Assembly (NCBI RefSeq): GCF_001303895.1
Contig: NZ_LJSD01000011.1
Span: 310,001-374,000, forward strand
DNA from: Mesorhizobium sp. 1M-11
Lineage (GTDB): Bacteria > Pseudomonadota > Alphaproteobacteria > Rhizobiales > Rhizobiaceae
Length of the DNA stretch: 64,000 bases
Direction of reading: 5' to 3'
Shown here: one piece after another, positions 55,387 through 64,000 of the stretch
Layout of the letters: every line of letters starts with the position of its first letter
How positions within the stretch are numbered: the first letter of the stretch is position 1
Notes under the pieces: generated by a model
What the model was told of the DNA's origin: nothing
Seen by the model: the letters and a program-made list of their open reading frames with translations, nothing else
Database searches by the model: none
Program-made: the position numbers and the translations under genes

Positions 55387-56139
55387 TCAGCCAGCCTTTC
55401 GGTTCTTCCGCAGCCACACCGCCACGACACCGACGAGCGCCGCCGCGAGACCGTACCAGGTCAGCGCGTACTGCAGATGGTTGTTGGGCAGGTCGACCAT
55501 GGTTGTGCCGCCAACCGGTAGCCCCCCCGGATTGAGCGTCTTGCCGGCATCAACGAAGAAAGGCAGCACCACGGCGTTGGCAGGCAACGCGGCGGACGCG
55601 GCCATGGCATCGCGGTCCTTCCAATAGAAGATGTTCTTCGCGATGTCGTTGTCCGGAACCATCATCGACGGCTTGCCAGGCAACGGGTTACGGGCGAGAC
55701 CGGTGACCGTGACGTCGCCGGGGATCTCGCCCTGTGCCCGCTTTGCCGGATCCTTCAATTCGTAAGGCACGAAACCTCGATTGACGAAGACAAAGCGCCC
55801 GTCGGCGAGCCTCAAGGGCGTGTAGACGCTGTAGCCCGTCTTGCCATCCCATGTGGTGAAGAAATGACGCTCGCCCTGATGCAGGAAGGTGCCGTTCAGT
55901 GTCACGGCAACATAGTCGACATCGCCGGAGGCCGCGAACTGCTCCTCGACTTCCGCCAGGGGCACAGGGGTCGCATTCATGCGGCGGTCGATCGTCTCGA
56001 TCAACCCTTCCTTCCAAGCCAGTCGCTCCACCTGCCAGGTGCCAAGACCAATCAACGCAAGGAAAGCAATCAGGCCAAGACCAAGCGCCAGCGCCTTGCG
56101 CGGCGCACCACTCCGGGCCGGATGTGAAGCGGCAGTCAT
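55387..56139 (-). CDS. SURF1-family cytochrome oxidase biogenesis protein
   Basis: 250 residues with one transmembrane helix at each end ([25 protein letters not shown] near residues 15-39; [22 protein letters not shown] at the C terminus). The SURF1 landmarks [29 protein letters not shown] and [14 protein letters not shown] are present. SURF1 helps insert heme a into subunit I. Its ATG overlaps the stop of the DUF983 gene by one base (TAATG). The open frame continues to 56301, inside that gene. Confidence 0.93.
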   Translation of the reverse strand: MTAASHPARSGAPRKALALGLGLIAFLALIGLGTWQVERLAWKEGLIETIDRRMNATPVPLAEVEEQFAASGDVDYVAVTLNGTFLHQGERHFFTTWDGKTGYSVYTPLRLADGRFVFVNRGFVPYELKDPAKRAQGEIPGDVTVTGLARNPLPGKPSMMVPDNDIAKNIFYWKDRDAMAASAALPANAVVLPFFVDAGKTLNPGGLPVGGTTMVDLPNNHLQYALTWYGLAAALVGVVAVWLRKNRKAG

Positions 56140-56534
56140 TACGGCCGGTCCAGCCTGCCTTCTGCGGCCTTGTTGCGGTACTGCAAGGTGAGCAGGACAC
56201 CTTTTATGAGCCGCAGCGCAGTCAGGCACAGGACCAGCGTCAACGGTATCCACAACAGGAAGTGGACCCAGAGCGAGGGTGCGAAAGTGACCTCGAGCCA
56301 CAGTGCAAGGCCAACGACGATAAACCCGATGATGAGGATGACGAAAACCGCTGGCCCGTCACCGGCATCGGCATAGGAATAGTCGAGGCCGCAATTGAAG
56401 CAGCGCTTGCCGACCGTCAGGAAACCCGAAAACAGGCGTCCTTCACCGCACCGCGGGCAGCGCCCCTTCAGGCCAGCCTGGATTGGATCGACCGGCGGCC
56501 AGATTGCCTTGTCTTCATCTTCGCTCATGTTCAT
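56139..56534 (-). CDS. DUF983 membrane protein with zinc ribbon
   Basis: 131 residues. An N-terminal zinc-ribbon pattern, CPRCGEGRLF and CFNCGLDY (Cys-x2-Cys twice, residues about 26-48), precedes two transmembrane helices (AVFVILIIGFIVVGLALWL and LLWIPLTLVLCLTALRLI). The family is found with haem-copper oxidase genes in alphaproteobacteria; a role in oxidase assembly is presumed from position. A second ATG two codons later is an equally plausible start. Confidence 0.9.
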   Translation of the reverse strand: MNMSEDEDKAIWPPVDPIQAGLKGRCPRCGEGRLFSGFLTVGKRCFNCGLDYSYADAGDGPAVFVILIIGFIVVGLALWLEVTFAPSLWVHFLLWIPLTLVLCLTALRLIKGVLLTLQYRNKAAEGRLDRP

Positions 56535-56573
56535 CTTTTAGAGCGTTTCAGGAGCGAATTGAACGCCTGCCCC

Positions 56574-56611
56574 AAAAGAAAGAGGCGGCTACGTTGCCGC
56601 AGCCGCCTCTT
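56574..56611 (-). terminator. Terminator downstream of ctaE
   Basis: AAGAGGCGGCT (56580-56590) and AGCCGCCTCTT (56601-56611) pair exactly over 11 bp with a 10-base loop; on the minus strand the stem runs into TCTTTT. It would end or thin the oxidase transcript after subunit III, before the DUF983 gene. Confidence 0.85.
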
Positions 56612-56634
56612 TTCGAAACCGGTTGCCGAAGAAG

Positions 56635-57522
56635 TCAGTGGCCTTCAATGACTGCGCCGGCAGAGCCCCAGACATAGATCGAGGCGAACAGGAACAGCCA
56701 CACCACGTCAACGAAGTGCCAGTACCAGGCGGCAGCCTCGAAGCCGAAATGCTGCTTCGGGGTGAAGTCACCCTTCATCGCGCGGACAAGGCAGACCAGG
56801 AGGAAGATGGTGCCGATGATGACGTGAAAACCGTGAAAGCCGGTCGCCATGAAGAAGGTGGCGCCGTAGATGGAGTCCTTGAAGCCGAACGGAGCGTGAA
56901 TGTACTCGTAGGCCTGCACCATCGTGAACAGCATGCCGAGACCGACGGTCAGCACGAGTCCGTTGATCAGGCCCTTGCGGTCGCCATGGATCAGCGAATG
57001 GTGCGCCCAGGTCACCGTCGTGCCCGACAGAAGCAGGATGACGGTGTTGTACAGCGGCAGGTGGAAAGGATCGAGGACTTCCATGCCCTTGGGAGGCCAG
57101 ACACCGCCGGTGAAGGTGGCGCGCGCCGCCTGCACAGCCTCGTTCGGGAACAGGCTGGCATCGAAATAAGCCCAGAACCAAGCCACGAAGAACATCACCT
57201 CGGAGGCGATGAACATGATCATGCCGTAGCGCAGGTGAAGCGACACCACCTTGGTGTGATGCCCCTCATGCGCTTCCTTGATGGTATCCGACCACCAGGC
57301 GTACATGGTGTAGAGCACGATCACCAAGCCGATCAGCAGCACCCAGAAGTGCGCCTTGGCAACGTCGATGCCAAACAGATGAAATGGCGTACCCTTCAGG
57401 TACTGCATGTAGAAGACGCCACCGAACGCCATGACCAGAGCGCCGACGGAACCCAGGAAGGGCCACGGGCTCGGATCTATGATGTGGTAGTCGTGGTTTG
57501 GTTTGGCGTGTCCGTCTGCCAT
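56635..57522 (-). CDS. ctaE: Cytochrome c oxidase subunit III
   Basis: 295 residues with seven transmembrane helices, as in alphaproteobacterial aa3 oxidases. The start [26 protein letters not shown] and the blocks [61 protein letters not shown], and [18 protein letters not shown] (all in pieces) are diagnostic; the Glu in SEVMFF and the histidines are conserved. It starts 1 base after the ctaG stop. Confidence 0.96.
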   Translation of the reverse strand: MADGHAKPNHDYHIIDPSPWPFLGSVGALVMAFGGVFYMQYLKGTPFHLFGIDVAKAHFWVLLIGLVIVLYTMYAWWSDTIKEAHEGHHTKVVSLHLRYGMIMFIASEVMFFVAWFWAYFDASLFPNEAVQAARATFTGGVWPPKGMEVLDPFHLPLYNTVILLLSGTTVTWAHHSLIHGDRKGLINGLVLTVGLGMLFTMVQAYEYIHAPFGFKDSIYGATFFMATGFHGFHVIIGTIFLLVCLVRAMKGDFTPKQHFGFEAAAWYWHFVDVVWLFLFASIYVWGSAGAVIEGH

Positions 57523-57523
57523 G

Positions 57524-58156
57524 TCATCCCCCGAGATTTGCTTCGGTATTGGAAATTGCCTTGCCGCTTTCCCTGGTCTCCACGGCCGCGACCGGCTTGT
57601 TCTTGTCAGCCAGGAACATGGTGTAGGAAAGCGTGATGGTCTTGATGTTCTTCAGTTCCGGCACATCGAGAATGTCCGGATCCACGTAGAAGACGATCGG
57701 CATATCGACCGTTTCGCCCGCCTTCAGCGTCTGGTTGGTGAAACAGAAACATTCCACCTTGTTGAAATATGCGCCAGCCAGTTCCGGCGTCACATTGAAA
57801 GTCGCGCGGCCGGTGGTCGGCGCGCTGAATTTGTTGGTGGCCTTGTAGGCAACCTGCTTGGTTTCGCCGAGCTTGATGGTGACTTCGCGCTGCACCGGCT
57901 CGAATTCCCAGGGAACACCAGCGGTGTTGGCGTCGAAGCGGATGGTGATCTCGCGGTCCAGAACCCGATTGGAATACTGCGTTACGCGCTGCGTGGTGCC
58001 GCCGTAACCGGTGACCTGACAGAACATGGCGTAGAGCGGCACTGCCGCATAAGCCATGCCGACCATGGCGCCGAAGAAAGCCACGCAAGCACCGGCCACA
58101 GCCAGGTTGGTTCTGTGCTTCTTCTCATCGGCGACTGTCTTTTGCTGGTCCATCAT
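57524..58156 (-). CDS. ctaG: Cytochrome c oxidase assembly protein CtaG (Cox11)
   Basis: 210 residues. One N-terminal membrane anchor ([25 protein letters not shown]) is followed by a periplasmic Ig-like copper-binding domain with the essential [11 protein letters not shown] pair, [12 protein letters not shown], and PVVFYVDP-like IVFYVDPDI. It delivers copper to the CuB site of subunit I. The ATG at 58156 is chosen because GTGAGG lies just upstream; a GTG at 58165 overlaps the coxF stop. Confidence 0.94.
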   Translation of the reverse strand: MMDQQKTVADEKKHRTNLAVAGACVAFFGAMVGMAYAAVPLYAMFCQVTGYGGTTQRVTQYSNRVLDREITIRFDANTAGVPWEFEPVQREVTIKLGETKQVAYKATNKFSAPTTGRATFNVTPELAGAYFNKVECFCFTNQTLKAGETVDMPIVFYVDPDILDVPELKNIKTITLSYTMFLADKNKPVAAVETRESGKAISNTEANLGG

Positions 58157-58161
58157 CAGCC

Positions 58162-58332
58162 TCACATCGGCCGATTGATGACAGGAGCACCGAACTTCAC
58201 GATCGTCGCCACGTAGAAGATGACGACAAGCACGCCAAGCGCCACCGCGATCGCAACCGAACGGCTGCGGCGCGCCTTCTTCTGGCGTTCGGTCAGCGTG
58301 ACCAGTTCGAGCTTTTCATCCATCGCACTCAT
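58162..58332 (-). CDS. Small single-helix membrane protein CoxF
   Basis: 56 residues: a charged N-terminal half ([21 protein letters not shown]) followed by one transmembrane helix ([20 protein letters not shown]) and a short tail ending INRPM. Its position between ctaB and ctaG and its features match the small CoxF proteins of alphaproteobacterial oxidase operons. The ATG overlaps the ctaB stop (ATGA) and its TGA lies 5 bases before the ctaG start. Its exact role in oxidase assembly is not established. Confidence 0.85.
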   Translation of the reverse strand: MSAMDEKLELVTLTERQKKARRSRSVAIAVALGVLVVIFYVATIVKFGAPVINRPM

Positions 58333-59291
58333 GCCCCACCCAGAACCAGAACACGGGCAAAAACGCTGTCGGCAAGATAAGCGGCGAAGATGGCGAACAG
58401 ATAAAGCAACGAGTAGCCGAACAGCGCCTTGGCCGGCTTCATGACACGATCGCTGTCGGGCATGCGCAGCACTACCCAGGAATACCAGACGAACCCGACG
58501 CCAAGAAGCGTAGCCGGAATGCCGTAGATCGCCGACGTATAGCCGAGTGCCCAGGGCAGCACGCCGATCGGCGCCAGGATGACGGCATAAGCGAAGATCT
58601 GACGGCGAGTTGAAGCCTCGCCGGCGACATTCGGCATCATCGGGATGCCGGCGCGCTCATAGTCGCCCGACTTGAACAGCGCCAGCGCCCAGAAGTGCGG
58701 CGGCGTCCACAGGAAGATGATGAGGAAGAGGATAATGCTTTCCAGGCTGACAGTGCCGGTCGCAGCCGCCCAGCCGATCACCGGCGGGAAGGCACCGGCA
58801 GCGCCGCCGATGACGATGTTCTGCGGTGTCCAGCGCTTCAACCACATTGTGTAGATGACAGCATAGAAAAAGATGGTGAAGGCGAGAAGCGCGGCCGAGA
58901 GCCAGTTGACCAGCACGCCGATGGTCATCACGGAAAGCGCTGACAACACAAGGCCGAAACTCAATGCCTCGCCGGGCAAGACCCGGCCGGATGGAACCGG
59001 GCGGCTGGCAGTGCGGGTCATGACGGCGTCAATGTCGGCGTCGTACCACATGTTAAGCGCGCCCGATGCGCCGGCGCCGATAGCGATTGCCAGGATGGCG
59101 ATGACCGCGATCAGCGGATTGATGGTGACGGGAGCCGCCACCAACCCAACAAAGGCGGTGAAGACCACAAGCGACATCACACGCGGCTTGAGCAGCGCAA
59201 AATAATCACCCGCTGTCGCTTCCGACATGCGGGAGCCCACTTGCTCCATGTGTGAATTGTCAACCAGGGCCATTGCGTACTTGAAGTCCAC
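58329..59291 (-). CDS. ctaB: Protoheme IX farnesyltransferase (heme O synthase)
   Basis: 320 residues, nine or so transmembrane helices. The prenyl-diphosphate motif [19 protein letters not shown] lies near residue 80, and the second conserved region is [28 protein letters not shown] (in pieces). It farnesylates heme b to make heme o for the oxidase. The first Met is at 59291; a second at 59273 ([10 protein letters not shown]) would also serve. It sits between ctaD, from which a hairpin separates it, and coxF. Confidence 0.95.
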   Translation of the reverse strand: MDFKYAMALVDNSHMEQVGSRMSEATAGDYFALLKPRVMSLVVFTAFVGLVAAPVTINPLIAVIAILAIAIGAGASGALNMWYDADIDAVMTRTASRPVPSGRVLPGEALSFGLVLSALSVMTIGVLVNWLSAALLAFTIFFYAVIYTMWLKRWTPQNIVIGGAAGAFPPVIGWAAATGTVSLESIILFLIIFLWTPPHFWALALFKSGDYERAGIPMMPNVAGEASTRRQIFAYAVILAPIGVLPWALGYTSAIYGIPATLLGVGFVWYSWVVLRMPDSDRVMKPAKALFGYSLLYLFAIFAAYLADSVFARVLVLGGA

Positions 59292-59306
59292 TCATTCCGT
59301 TTGGCC

Positions 59307-59332
59307 AAAACCGCCGGCCGGGCCGGCGGTTT
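59307..59332 (-). terminator. GC-rich hairpin between ctaD and ctaB
   Basis: AAACCGCCGGCC (59308-59319) and its complement (59321-59332) form a nearly loopless 12-bp palindrome; on the minus strand it is followed by TTTTGGCC. It may attenuate transcription so that ctaCD is expressed above the assembly genes. Confidence 0.7.
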
Positions 59333-59348
59333 CGAACTTGAAGCTGCC

Positions 59349-61013
<1,665 letters not shown>

Positions 61014-61036
61014 CTATCCTTGTTTCGACCGCGGCA

Positions 61037-61915
61037 TCAGTTGCCGGCGGACGCAACCTTGTTGGTACCATCGACCTCGGCCATCAGTGCCTTGTTGGCA
61101 CCCGGCAGGTCGGTCTTGGCCGCAGCCAGCCAAGTCTCATATTGCTTTTCCGATACGACACGCACGGCGATCGGCATGAAGGCGTGATCCTTGCCGCACA
61201 GTTCCGAGCACTGGCCGTAATAGAGGCCTTCCTTCTCGGCCTTGAACCAGGTCTCGTTGATGCGGCCCGGCACGGCGTCGACCTTGATGCCGAAGGCCGG
61301 CATGGCATAAGCGTGAATCACGTCCGCACCAGTAACGAGGACGCGCACCACGACACCGACCGGCACGACCATCTCGTTGTCGACCGCCAGGAGACGCGGA
61401 TATTTCGCCTTGTCTTCCTTGCCCAGACCGGCACGGTCACCGTCAGCAAGGATCGCCGAGTTGAAGGAGAACGGCTCCGCGAACTGATACTCATAGTCCC
61501 AGTTCCACTGGTTGCCGGTGGCCTTGACGGTCAGCTTCGGCTCTTCCGGCGGGCTGTACTGAGCGGTCAGCAGCTGGAAGGACGGCACGGCGATGGCCAG
61601 CAACACCAGAACAGGACCCAGCGTCCAGGCAACCTCGATCAGCGTGTTGTGGCTGGTCTTGGACGGCGTCGGATTGACGCTTGCGCGGTACTTCAGAATG
61701 CACCAGGCCAGCAGGAAGAGCACGAACAGCGTGATCGGCACGATGAACCAGAGCGTATAACGCTCGAACCAGGTGATCTGGCTCATGATTGCGGTCGCGG
61801 CCGGCTGGAAGGTCATTTCCCACGGCTGCGGTTGCGCGGCCTGGGCGACAGACCCGGCGAAAACCATCGATGCGGCACCAGCGCCAGCAAGAAACTTCTT
61901 CATCGCCCTCTTCAT
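61037..61915 (-). CDS. ctaC: Cytochrome c oxidase subunit II
   Basis: 292 residues. A signal peptide (KKFLAGAGAASMVFAGSVAQAA) is followed by two transmembrane helices (LWFIVPITLFVLFLLAWCIL and LIEVAWTLGPVLVLLAIAVPSF) and a periplasmic cupredoxin domain with the CuA ligands in QCSELCGKDHAFMPI and the aromatic GNQWNWDYEY. It receives electrons from cytochrome c. The start is placed at 61915; the open frame upstream to 62212 has no conserved sequence. Confidence 0.96.
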   Translation of the reverse strand: MKRAMKKFLAGAGAASMVFAGSVAQAAQPQPWEMTFQPAATAIMSQITWFERYTLWFIVPITLFVLFLLAWCILKYRASVNPTPSKTSHNTLIEVAWTLGPVLVLLAIAVPSFQLLTAQYSPPEEPKLTVKATGNQWNWDYEYQFAEPFSFNSAILADGDRAGLGKEDKAKYPRLLAVDNEMVVPVGVVVRVLVTGADVIHAYAMPAFGIKVDAVPGRINETWFKAEKEGLYYGQCSELCGKDHAFMPIAVRVVSEKQYETWLAAAKTDLPGANKALMAEVDGTNKVASAGN

Positions 61916-62268
61916 CTCCCAGTCCCCGTCCTGCAACAGGTGGCAGGAATACGATATAACGCCGGGACAGGGAATCCCGGACGGTCCAGATTGGTTCAAA
62001 CCATACTCTCTTTCCCGCCGCAAGAAAGGAGCGGTCAAAACCATGCGGCATTTTTGCGCGCGCCTTGATTGATTGCAGCCGCATGCACAGGCAGCACGAC
62101 AATCAAGCTGCTGTCGCATAGCCGTGCCAGAGACAATCGTGGCAAATTGAGCTATTTGCGCTTGAAAATCGTATTGTTGCCGCAGTTGAAAGGGATTGCG
62201 CGTCGCCCTCACGCTTTTCCTAAGCGGTGCCGGGGCTTAAAGTGGCGTGATTCGGGAATGGAGCCGAC
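61916..62268. other. Divergent promoter region of the oxidase operon and the IalB gene
   Basis: 353 bases between ctaC (minus) and the IalB-family gene (plus). It must contain the main oxidase promoter. I could not pick out a -35/-10 pair with confidence on either strand, nor a known operator; a minus-strand TTGACC near 62030 lacks a partner at the right spacing. No small gene or repeat is seen. Confidence 0.5.
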
Positions 62269-62790
62269 ATGAACTTTTGGGTTTCGAGAACCTTGGCGAA
62301 GGTCATCTTTCTCGCCACCCTTGCCAGTGCCGGACAGGCAATGGCCGCTGCGCAGCAGCCGAGCGGCAATGTAAAGTCCACCCATGGCGCCTGGTCGATC
62401 ATCTGCGACACGCCGGCAGGCGCGACCTCCGAACAATGCGTGATGATGCAGAACGTCGTGGCTGAAGACCGTCCCGAGATGGGCCTTTCAGTCGTCGTGC
62501 TGCGCACCGCCGACAACAAGGCCGAGATCCTGCGCGTGCTGGCGCCGCTTGGCGTCCTGCTTCCCAATGGCCTTGGCCTCAATGTCGACGGCAAGGATAT
62601 CGGCCGCGCCTATTTCGTGCGCTGTTTCCAGGATGGCTGCTACGCCGAAGTGATCCTGGAAAAGCCGCTGCTTGACACGCTGAAATCAGGCAAGGCCGCG
62701 ACCTTCATCGTCTTCCAGACCCCGGAGGAAGGCATCGGCATTCCGGTCGATCTCAAGGGCTTCGCCGACGGCTTCAACGCCCTGCCCTGA
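62269..62790 (+). CDS. Invasion-associated locus B (IalB) family protein
   Basis: 173 residues. A signal peptide (VIFLATLASAGQAMA, cleaved near residue 26) precedes an IalB domain: HGAWSIICDTPAGATSEQCVMMQNVV with the first cysteine pair, LLPNGLGLNVDGKDIGRAYFVRCFQDGCYAEVIL with the second, and FQTPEEGIGIPVDLKGF near the end (all in pieces). Bartonella and Brucella IalB proteins are linked with host-cell entry, but family members are common in free-living rhizobia. GGAATGGAG lies upstream of the ATG. Confidence 0.93.
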   Translation: MNFWVSRTLAKVIFLATLASAGQAMAAAQQPSGNVKSTHGAWSIICDTPAGATSEQCVMMQNVVAEDRPEMGLSVVVLRTADNKAEILRVLAPLGVLLPNGLGLNVDGKDIGRAYFVRCFQDGCYAEVILEKPLLDTLKSGKAATFIVFQTPEEGIGIPVDLKGFADGFNALP

Positions 62791-62871
62791 TCCAAGGGAA
62801 CCTGTCGCGCATTGCCGAAAGGCGCTCCGGCGCCTACATCGGGATCAACACTTCTTTCAAGGATGCGCACC

Positions 62872-64000
62872 ATGAGCAGCCTCATCGGCCGATTCGACAT
62901 TTCCGAAGAGCGGATCAAGAAAATCGTCGCAGACACCATCAAGGGTGCGGATGACGGCGAACTTTTCCTCGAATACAGCGAAAGCGAAGCGCTGATGTTC
63001 GACAATGGCCGGCTCAAGACGGCCAATTTCAACACCGACCAGGGATTTGGGCTGCGTGTGGTTGCCGGCGAGGCAAGCGGCTACGCTCATGCCGGCGATC
63101 TGTCGGAAGCGGCGCTGCTGCGTGCCGCCGGTGCCGTCGCGACGGTGAAGGCCGGTTATTCGGGCACGCTGGCGGATGCGCCGCCGCGCACCAACCGCCG
63201 TCTCTACGGTGACGAGAACCCGATCCCCTCACCCGGCTTCGAAGCCAAGGCCAAGCTGCTGCAGGAGATCGATGCCTGGACGCGCGCCGAAGACCCGCGC
63301 GTGCGGCAGGTGACTGCATCGCTGGCCGCCTCCTGGCAGCAGGTCGAGATCCTGCGCGCAGACGGGCAGTTGGTGCGAGACATCCGGCCTCTGGTTCGTC
63401 TCAACATCTCCGTCATGGTCGGCGATGGCGACCGGCAGGAAACCGGCTCCTACGGCATGGGCGGCAGAACCGGCTTCGGCGAATTCCTGGTCGAACACAG
63501 TTGGAAATACGCCGCCAAGGAAGCGCTGCGCCAGGCACTGGTAAACCTCGAGGCCATTCCCGCACCAGCCGGTACGTTCGACATCGTGTTGTCCAGCGGC
63601 TGGCCGGGCGTGATGCTGCACGAAGCGGTCGGCCACGGATTGGAAGGCGACTTCAACCGCAAGAAGACGTCGGCCTTCGCAGGTCTGCTTGGCCAGCAGG
63701 TCGCCGCCAAGGGTGTCACCGTCGTCGACGACGGCACGATCGCCGAACGGCGCGGCTCACTGACCGTAGACGACGAAGGTACGCCAACCAACCGCACCGT
63801 GCTGATCGAGGACGGCAAGCTGGTGGGGTACATGCAGGACCGGCAGAACGCACGACTGATGGGTATGGCCGCCACGGGCAACGGCAGGCGCGAATCCTAT
63901 GCGCACCAGCCGATGCCGCGCATGACCAACACCTACATGACCGCAGGCGACCACACGCCGGAAGAGATCATCTCTTCAGTGAAGAAAGGCGTCTATGCCG
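62872..64000 (+). CDS. tldD: Metalloprotease TldD (3' end cut by window edge)
   Basis: The reading frame is open from the ATG at 62872 to the window end (376 codons). It shows the TldD/PmbA N-terminal domain (ELFLEYSESEALMFDNGRLKTANFNTDQGFGLRVV in pieces) and the zinc motif His-Glu-x3-His in MLHEAVGHGLEGDFNRKKTSAF near residue 250. TldD with TldE processes peptides such as microcin precursors and antitoxins. About 95 residues should be missing at the C terminus, judged from the usual length of about 470. It follows the IalB gene by 81 bases. Confidence 0.95.
   Translation, partial: MSSLIGRFDISEERIKKIVADTIKGADDGELFLEYSESEALMFDNGRLKTANFNTDQGFGLRVVAGEASGYAHAGDLSEAALLRAAGAVATVKAGYSGTLADAPPRTNRRLYGDENPIPSPGFEAKAKLLQEIDAWTRAEDPRVRQVTASLAASWQQVEILRADGQLVRDIRPLVRLNISVMVGDGDRQETGSYGMGGRTGFGEFLVEHSWKYAAKEALRQALVNLEAIPAPAGTFDIVLSSGWPGVMLHEAVGHGLEGDFNRKKTSAFAGLLGQQVAAKGVTVVDDGTIAERRGSLTVDDEGTPTNRTVLIEDGKLVGYMQDRQNARLMGMAATGNGRRESYAHQPMPRMTNTYMTAGDHTPEEIISSVKKGVYA

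Noticed and set aside
61916..62268. Promoter call for the oxidase operon
   Set aside because: Minus-strand TTGACC near 62030 has no -10-like hexamer at 16-18 bases; the nearest TATGGT is about 27 bases away.

Overview
The window looks like the chromosome of an alphaproteobacterium of the order Hyphomicrobiales (Rhizobiales), probably a Mesorhizobium/Aminobacter-type member of the Phyllobacteriaceae. This rests on the gene order ctaC-ctaD-ctaB-coxF-ctaG-ctaE-DUF983-SURF1-ispH-thrB-rnhA, a CcrM-type GANTC methyltransferase, an IalB-family protein, a DciA/DsbA-like/SMC block, the rhizobial intergenic repeats at 19989, 46634, 49600 and 55230, and high-GC coding sequence. No rRNA gene or phylogenetic marker that would settle the genus is present.

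Layout. 1-2141: sulfate activation (cysD and a truncated cysN). 2478-18019: a surface-polysaccharide block. It has a small phosphoglycosyl transferase, UDP-glucose dehydrogenase, a family 2 glycosyltransferase and UDP-xylose synthase, then a pseudaminic-acid-type nonulosonate locus (PseI, PseG, SpsF-like cytidylyltransferase, GNAT, a glutamate-semialdehyde-aminomutase-like aminotransferase, an aldo/keto reductase, PseC, PseB), then a short SDR reductase and a membrane-bound WbpM/WreV-type dehydratase. 18150-29260: accessory metabolism, including an acyl-CoA ligase, a LysR regulator with a perfect dyad at its own start and two divergent genes, a polysaccharide deacetylase and ppdK. 29385-33101: tRNA-Gln, two AT-rich genes for surface carbohydrate or small-molecule modification, and a UDP-glucuronate 4-epimerase. 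33206-46601: conserved core (smc, DsbA-like lipoprotein, dciA, mutY, HAD and SnoaL genes, ccrM, thrC, M16 protease, GNAT). 46632-53230: a GGDEF-EAL sensor, YqgE, a DsbD-alpha-like protein, Prx5, an AAC(3)-like enzyme and rnhA. 53227-61915: thrB, ispH and the aa3 oxidase operon. 62269-64000: IalB protein and truncated tldD.

How the parts may fit. PseB, PseC, a GNAT, PseG, PseI and an SpsF-type cytidylyltransferase give a plausible full route from UDP-GlcNAc to a CMP-nonulosonate. The additional aminotransferase and aldo/keto reductase sit in the same three short transcription units and suggest a modified sugar. The dehydratase at 16079, the reductase at 14968 and the transferase at 2478 resemble the WreV/WreQ/WreU set that starts O-antigen synthesis with QuiNAc in Rhizobium etli. 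UDP-glucuronate made by the dehydrogenase at 3045 could feed both UDP-xylose synthase (5251) and the 4-epimerase (32124). These pathway links are inference from family resemblance and position. No polymerase, flippase or nonulosonate transferase is visible in the window.
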